Part shown: positions 60,322 to 64,000 of the stretch, one piece after another | How the letters are laid out: every line of letters begins with the position of its first letter | Numbering within the stretch: the stretch's first letter is position 1 | NCBI GenBank assembly: GCA_018713485.1 | Contig: DVOQ01000016.1 | Span: 24,953-88,952, forward strand | Source: Candidatus Avisuccinivibrio pullicola | GTDB taxonomy: Bacteria; Pseudomonadota; Gammaproteobacteria; Enterobacterales; Succinivibrionaceae | Reading direction: 5' to 3' | Length of the DNA stretch: 64,000 nt | Position numbers and translations under genes: made by a program | The notes under the pieces: generated by a model | What the model saw: only the letters and a program-made list of their open reading frames with translations | Told to the model about the DNA's origin: nothing | Database searches by the model: none

Positions 60322-61104
60322 ATGCGGATTAACGTCACTCCTGAGCTCATACCCGAGTTTGAGAAACTGGGGATTAACTTTACCTTTCCCGGGATGAGAA
60401 ACCTTGCCCGGGGCCTGCTCTTTAACGGGCCCGTCGCCATACGTGAAAACGCCTCCTTAATCCGCGTCACGATGGATGCCTACTGCAGCGTGCAGTTCGA
60501 CACCGTCCTGACCACGACGACGCTCGGGCGTTACTGCACCATCGCCGACGGAGTGAAGACGGGACTGGGGATCCATTACCCGCAGTGGCTCTCGGCTACC
60601 CCGGCCTTCTTTGATCGCCGCTATTTCAGACCGCAGTTAGGTAAGATGCCCTATCCGTGGAAGGTTAAGGAGAACGGCGAGGAGACTACCGAGGTATGGG
60701 TTGGCAATGACGTCTGGATAGGATGTCGCGCCATGACCGCCTCTTGTGATGACATTCATATCGGGGACGGTGCCATAGTGGGCGCGGGAGCCGTCGTGAC
60801 GCACGACGTGCCGCCATACGCCATAGTGGGTGGAGCACCGGCCCGGATCGTGCGTATGCGCTTTAACGACCGGCAGATCGAGGCCCTGCTTAAAATTCAG
60901 TGGTGGCAGTACGATCTGCCGCGTGCCATCAAAAACGGTCTTAAGATACCGGTGAAGAACATTGATGACTTTATCGCCTTTATGGAAGACACCGATCCCG
61001 CGACGCTGCCGCGCATCCCTGACAGGTGGACACTGCTAAGGCCGCAGGGGGATAACCGGTTGCGCTATGAAAGGGTCGATCCGGGTAAAGTGCCCGTCTT
61101 TTAA
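60322..61104 (+). CDS. CatB/XAT-like hexapeptide-repeat O-acyltransferase
   Basis: 'VWVGNDVWIGCRAMTASCDDIHIGDGAIVGAGAVVTHDVPPYAIVGGAPARIVRMRF'. Confidence 0.92.
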   Translation: MRINVTPELIPEFEKLGINFTFPGMRNLARGLLFNGPVAIRENASLIRVTMDAYCSVQFDTVLTTTTLGRYCTIADGVKTGLGIHYPQWLSATPAFFDRRYFRPQLGKMPYPWKVKENGEETTEVWVGNDVWIGCRAMTASCDDIHIGDGAIVGAGAVVTHDVPPYAIVGGAPARIVRMRFNDRQIEALLKIQWWQYDLPRAIKNGLKIPVKNIDDFIAFMEDTDPATLPRIPDRWTLLRPQGDNRLRYERVDPGKVPVF

Positions 61105-61336
61105 AGATCCCTGCCGTAAAGACTTTAAACCGCACATTACAGGCTAAGTAGACAGGCTTACTTTCGTGAGTTCCCTTCTGTTTTGAGGAACCACTCCCCC
61201 GGAGTTATTGACAGAATGCTAAAATCTGTCTGTTACCCGGGGCTATGTTGGCTTATTCTAAGCTTTAACCTCTCAGGTTTTTTAGAGCTGCCTTATGTAA
61301 GAAACTCAGGCTTTTCAGCTGATCAAGGAGTAAGTT

Positions 61337-61795
61337 ATGCTTCTTTCATCTTTTCTTGCCGTGTCCCTCCTTACCGTGGCGCTTTCAGGATGCGCCTCAC
61401 AGTGTCCCGTGGAGCCGGTAACCCCGCAGCCGGCCACGCCGCTTAGCTATCAGAATCCCGCCTATCATAAGGTAACTCCGGATGTGGCCAGGGCCCTCAT
61501 GGAGCAGGGGGTACCGGTTATCGACGTGCGTGAGCCCGATGAATATGCAGCAGGGCACATTAAGGGCTCGGTCAATGTCCCTCTGTCAACCTTAAAGCCC
61601 GGTACCGTGCTCGAGTCCGCTCCGGATGTCACGAAGCCGGTGTTAGTACACTGCCGTTCGGGCGTGAGAGCTGAAAATGCCTCAAAAATCCTCGTGGAAA
61701 GCGGCTACAGTTACGTGTTTAACATGTACGGCACGCAGCAGTGGCCGTACGGCTTCGTGACTGAAGAAGAGAGTTCCCCTGAACCTCTGCTTTAG
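61337..61795 (+). CDS. Rhodanese-like lipoprotein
   Basis: Lipobox LSGC; 'VIDVREPDEYAAGHIKGSVNVPL', 'LVHCRSGVRAENA'. Confidence 0.92.
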   Translation: MLLSSFLAVSLLTVALSGCASQCPVEPVTPQPATPLSYQNPAYHKVTPDVARALMEQGVPVIDVREPDEYAAGHIKGSVNVPLSTLKPGTVLESAPDVTKPVLVHCRSGVRAENASKILVESGYSYVFNMYGTQQWPYGFVTEEESSPEPLL

Positions 61796-61888
61796 AGTAC
61801 GGGCTCAGAACGTAAAAGCGGCGCTCTCAGCGTCCCAGGTGTTATCCTGGAGGTAAAAAAGGTTCTCTCTGTGCCTTGAGGAGTAGGT

Positions 61889-62818
61889 ATGCGTTTTTCC
61901 ATTACTTTAGGGGCCGTGCTTACGGCCCTGACTATGAGCGGATGTTCCCTTAAAGCTTCTGATCAGGAGGAGATTGCGCTCATGCGCTCTGGGCTTGAGC
62001 GGGCCTCCCTGGCCGCGGACGGTTACGGCAGTGAAACCCGCGATGCGCTGCAGCGAGCCTCAGAGATGCGGACCTGCTCGCGCTATACCCTGGGTAACTG
62101 CGCGCTCTTTGAAAGTGAGCTGATGGGCGATGCGCACCGCATGATTATGATGGAGGGTAAACGTGCTCCGCGCGCTGAGGACGAGCCCGGTGATCCGTAT
62201 TTCGTGCGTGAGGTTCTCACCTTTGATGGCAGGGGGGAGTTTACCGGACGTTCAGTGCGCTATATGTGGCAGTGGAATCCGGTTATGCACGATTTCACGC
62301 GTTATTATGAAGACAGCTATGCCACTGACGATACGCTCCTGAGCCGTATCTATCATGAAAACGGCGTGGCACTTGACTACCGTCTCTTTTACAGGGGCGC
62401 ACAAGACGCTTATGACAGAAAGCACCTTAGGGAAGAGGGGAAGGATTACCGCGTGTTAGCGTTAAGCGAGGAACATGAGGAAGGGGCAGGATGCGTGGAT
62501 CATGCCCGCCCCGGACGCTGCCGTACCGATTACACGGCTTACTATCCCTCGGGAAAGGTGAAGGCGCGCTCGGTGAATAATACTGAGACACGTTACTCTG
62601 AAAACGGGGAGGTAAGCGAGTACCGTGATTACAGCCCTGAAGGCAGACTGCGCATCGTAAGACGTTATTTCCCTGCGGGTACGCACTCTGAAGTTCTTGA
62701 AGTGCAGTTTAATGAGCGGGGCAGGATGGTAAGCGCTTCCTGTTCTAATGGCGCCGATCCCCTGGCCGACGGTTTTCGTGACTGGCGCATCCTCAACTGC
62801 GGTATCCCTGAAGATTAA
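61889..62818 (+). CDS. Hypothetical lipoprotein with MORN-variant-like C-terminal repeats
   Basis: Lipobox MSGC; 'YYPSGKVKARSVNNTETRYSENGEVSEYRDYSPEGRLRIVRRYFPAG'. Confidence 0.7.
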   Translation: MRFSITLGAVLTALTMSGCSLKASDQEEIALMRSGLERASLAADGYGSETRDALQRASEMRTCSRYTLGNCALFESELMGDAHRMIMMEGKRAPRAEDEPGDPYFVREVLTFDGRGEFTGRSVRYMWQWNPVMHDFTRYYEDSYATDDTLLSRIYHENGVALDYRLFYRGAQDAYDRKHLREEGKDYRVLALSEEHEEGAGCVDHARPGRCRTDYTAYYPSGKVKARSVNNTETRYSENGEVSEYRDYSPEGRLRIVRRYFPAGTHSEVLEVQFNERGRMVSASCSNGADPLADGFRDWRILNCGIPED

Positions 62819-63797
62819 GAAAAGGTGAATAAAGGGCTCAGATCACCGTGAGGGACAGTCTGCAAGGTGGATCGATATTTCTTATGGAACGGTGCCTGAA
62901 AGGATTGCGTGGAGGAAAACGCGCAGGGAGAAGCACGCAGGATCCCGGCTATCAGGTAGAATAATGACAGAGTATTCTATGACCTCCGGTTTCAGGAGAT
63001 TTTTCAGCGCGGGAGGGCCTTATGAAGGTCAGGACTGCTTTAGGCTGCTCCTCTTTTGAGGAGCTGCGTAAGGACGCACGTGTCTACATTGATAAAACGG
63101 CTTTCATTGCGAGGCTGCTGCGCGTGTATGATGCCTCCCTTCCCTATGGGGGAGCGGCTCCCAAGATCTCTCTTATCACGCGCCCCCGCCGTTTTGGGAA
63201 AACCCTGCTCCTGTCCACGCTCGAGGCGTTTTTTGATATCTCAAAGGACAGTGCTTCCCTTTTTGAAGGCCTTGAGATTACCCGATACCGGGCGCTGTGC
63301 CTAAACTGGATGAATCAGTACCCGGTGATTGTTATCTCTTTTAGGGGAATGATCAAACACACTTATTCAGAAAATCTGAATGAGTTTTATCAGAATGTGG
63401 TTATTCCTCTTCTGGAACGGAATCAGGACTCGCTGTGTGATCCCAGGCTGTTTATAGTCTACCGTGAGTATTTTGATTCCCTTATCAGGATGGGAGGTCT
63501 TCCTTATCCGGAACGCGCTTATGAGGAATTAAGGTTCTTTCTGAAAAATCTGCTTCATGCCCTGTACAGTTATTATGGCAAAAAAGTCATCGTGCTTATA
63601 GATGAATACGATGTTCCTCTTGCCAGTGCTCAAAAGCATGCTTTTTATGACTCCATGCTGTCCTTTATGCGCTCTTTACTCAGCTGCCTTAAAGATAATC
63701 AGGAGCTTAACTTTGCCGTTCTTACCGGATGTCTGTGCCTTTCAAAAGAAAGCATGTTTACGGGGCTTAATAATTTTAACAATTTTTGGCCAGAAGT

Positions 63798-63819
63798 CTC
63801 CACCTTCTGTAAGGTGGAG
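63798..63819. repeat. Perfect hairpin CTCCACCTT-CTGT-AAGGTGGAG, candidate IS200/IS605 left-end structure
   Basis: 9-bp perfect stem, 4-nt loop, between disrupted AAA gene and tnpB start. Confidence 0.6.
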
Positions 63820-63834
63820 ATGAATGGCCCGCGG

Positions 63835-63862
63835 TTGATAAAAACAGGGGATATAGTAAAAT
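63835..63862 (+). promoter_or_regulatory. Promoter candidate for tnpB: TTGATA-N16-TAAAAT
   Basis: Direct reading. Confidence 0.4.
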
Positions 63863-63915
63863 AGAACCCGGGGTTTGTTCAGGAAATAATTATCAGCAGG
63901 ATTAAACCCGTGACA

Positions 63916-64000
63916 ATGGTAAAAGTCTTCAGATGCATGGAGTTCAGGATCCTGCCGACGCAGGATCAGAAAGTCCTCATCTGGAAAACTTTCGGCTGCC
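63916..64000 (+). mobile_element. tnpB: TnpB (IS200/IS605 or IS1341-type) N-terminus, truncated by window edge
   Basis: MVKVFRCMEFRILPTQDQKVLIWKTFGC resembles the TnpB start 'K..KFRIYPT.EQ...L.KTFGCCR'. Confidence 0.75.

Larger units (their letters stand above)
63022..63864 (+). pseudogene. AAA-ATPase-like protein (PF09820 type, normally with C-terminal PD-(D/E)XK domain), apparently interrupted
   Basis: 'YIDKTAFIARLL...LITRPRRFGKTLLLSTLEAFFD', 'VIVLIDEYDVPL', 'VLTGCLCLSKESMFTGLNNF', then loss of family-like sequence and early stop. Confidence 0.75.

Noticed and set aside
1-64000. CRISPR arrays, rRNA or tRNA genes
   Set aside because: No regularly spaced direct repeats, rRNA signatures or convincing tRNA-like TpsiC/cloverleaf segments seen by eye; a tRNAscan/Infernal run would be decisive.

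Overview
The window is a gammaproteobacterial chromosome segment, probably Succinivibrionaceae-like. That lineage is inferred from gene content and order (pepN-DUF2835-pyrD-zapC, proQ-prc, rlmKL-uup, tig-clpP-clpX-lon-hup-ppiD, sucCD), not from a search. Most of it is housekeeping, with several accessory or unusual loci. (1) A five-gene minus-strand operon at 4.86-8.53 kb encodes two HMA_2-like proteins, a divergent P1B-type ATPase with an SCG rather than CPx motif, and two small Gly-rich membrane proteins. Upstream lie a perfect 20-bp palindrome and a DtxR/IdeR-box-like site. It is a candidate ferrosome (fez)-type iron-compartment operon. (2) A glycosyltransferase gene is split by a (CA)12 tract at 59050-59073. 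The downstream half is open in the frame reached by losing one CA unit, so it is a strong phase-variation candidate. (3) A stand-alone JetD/MksG-like protein (DUF3322 + DUF2220, Toprim-like) has no JetABC/MksBEF neighbours and has altered acidic motifs. (4) A TnpB reading frame starts at the right edge, just after a point where an AAA-ATPase-like gene loses homology, with a perfect hairpin between them. (5) Other items: a 55-aa NrdD-like orphan ORF, a tandem pair of TGCCA-N6-TGGCA dyads, two pseudogenes (nitroreductase, KDPG aldolase) and a thioester-less alpha-2-macroglobulin. All family calls come from reading the translations; no database search was run.
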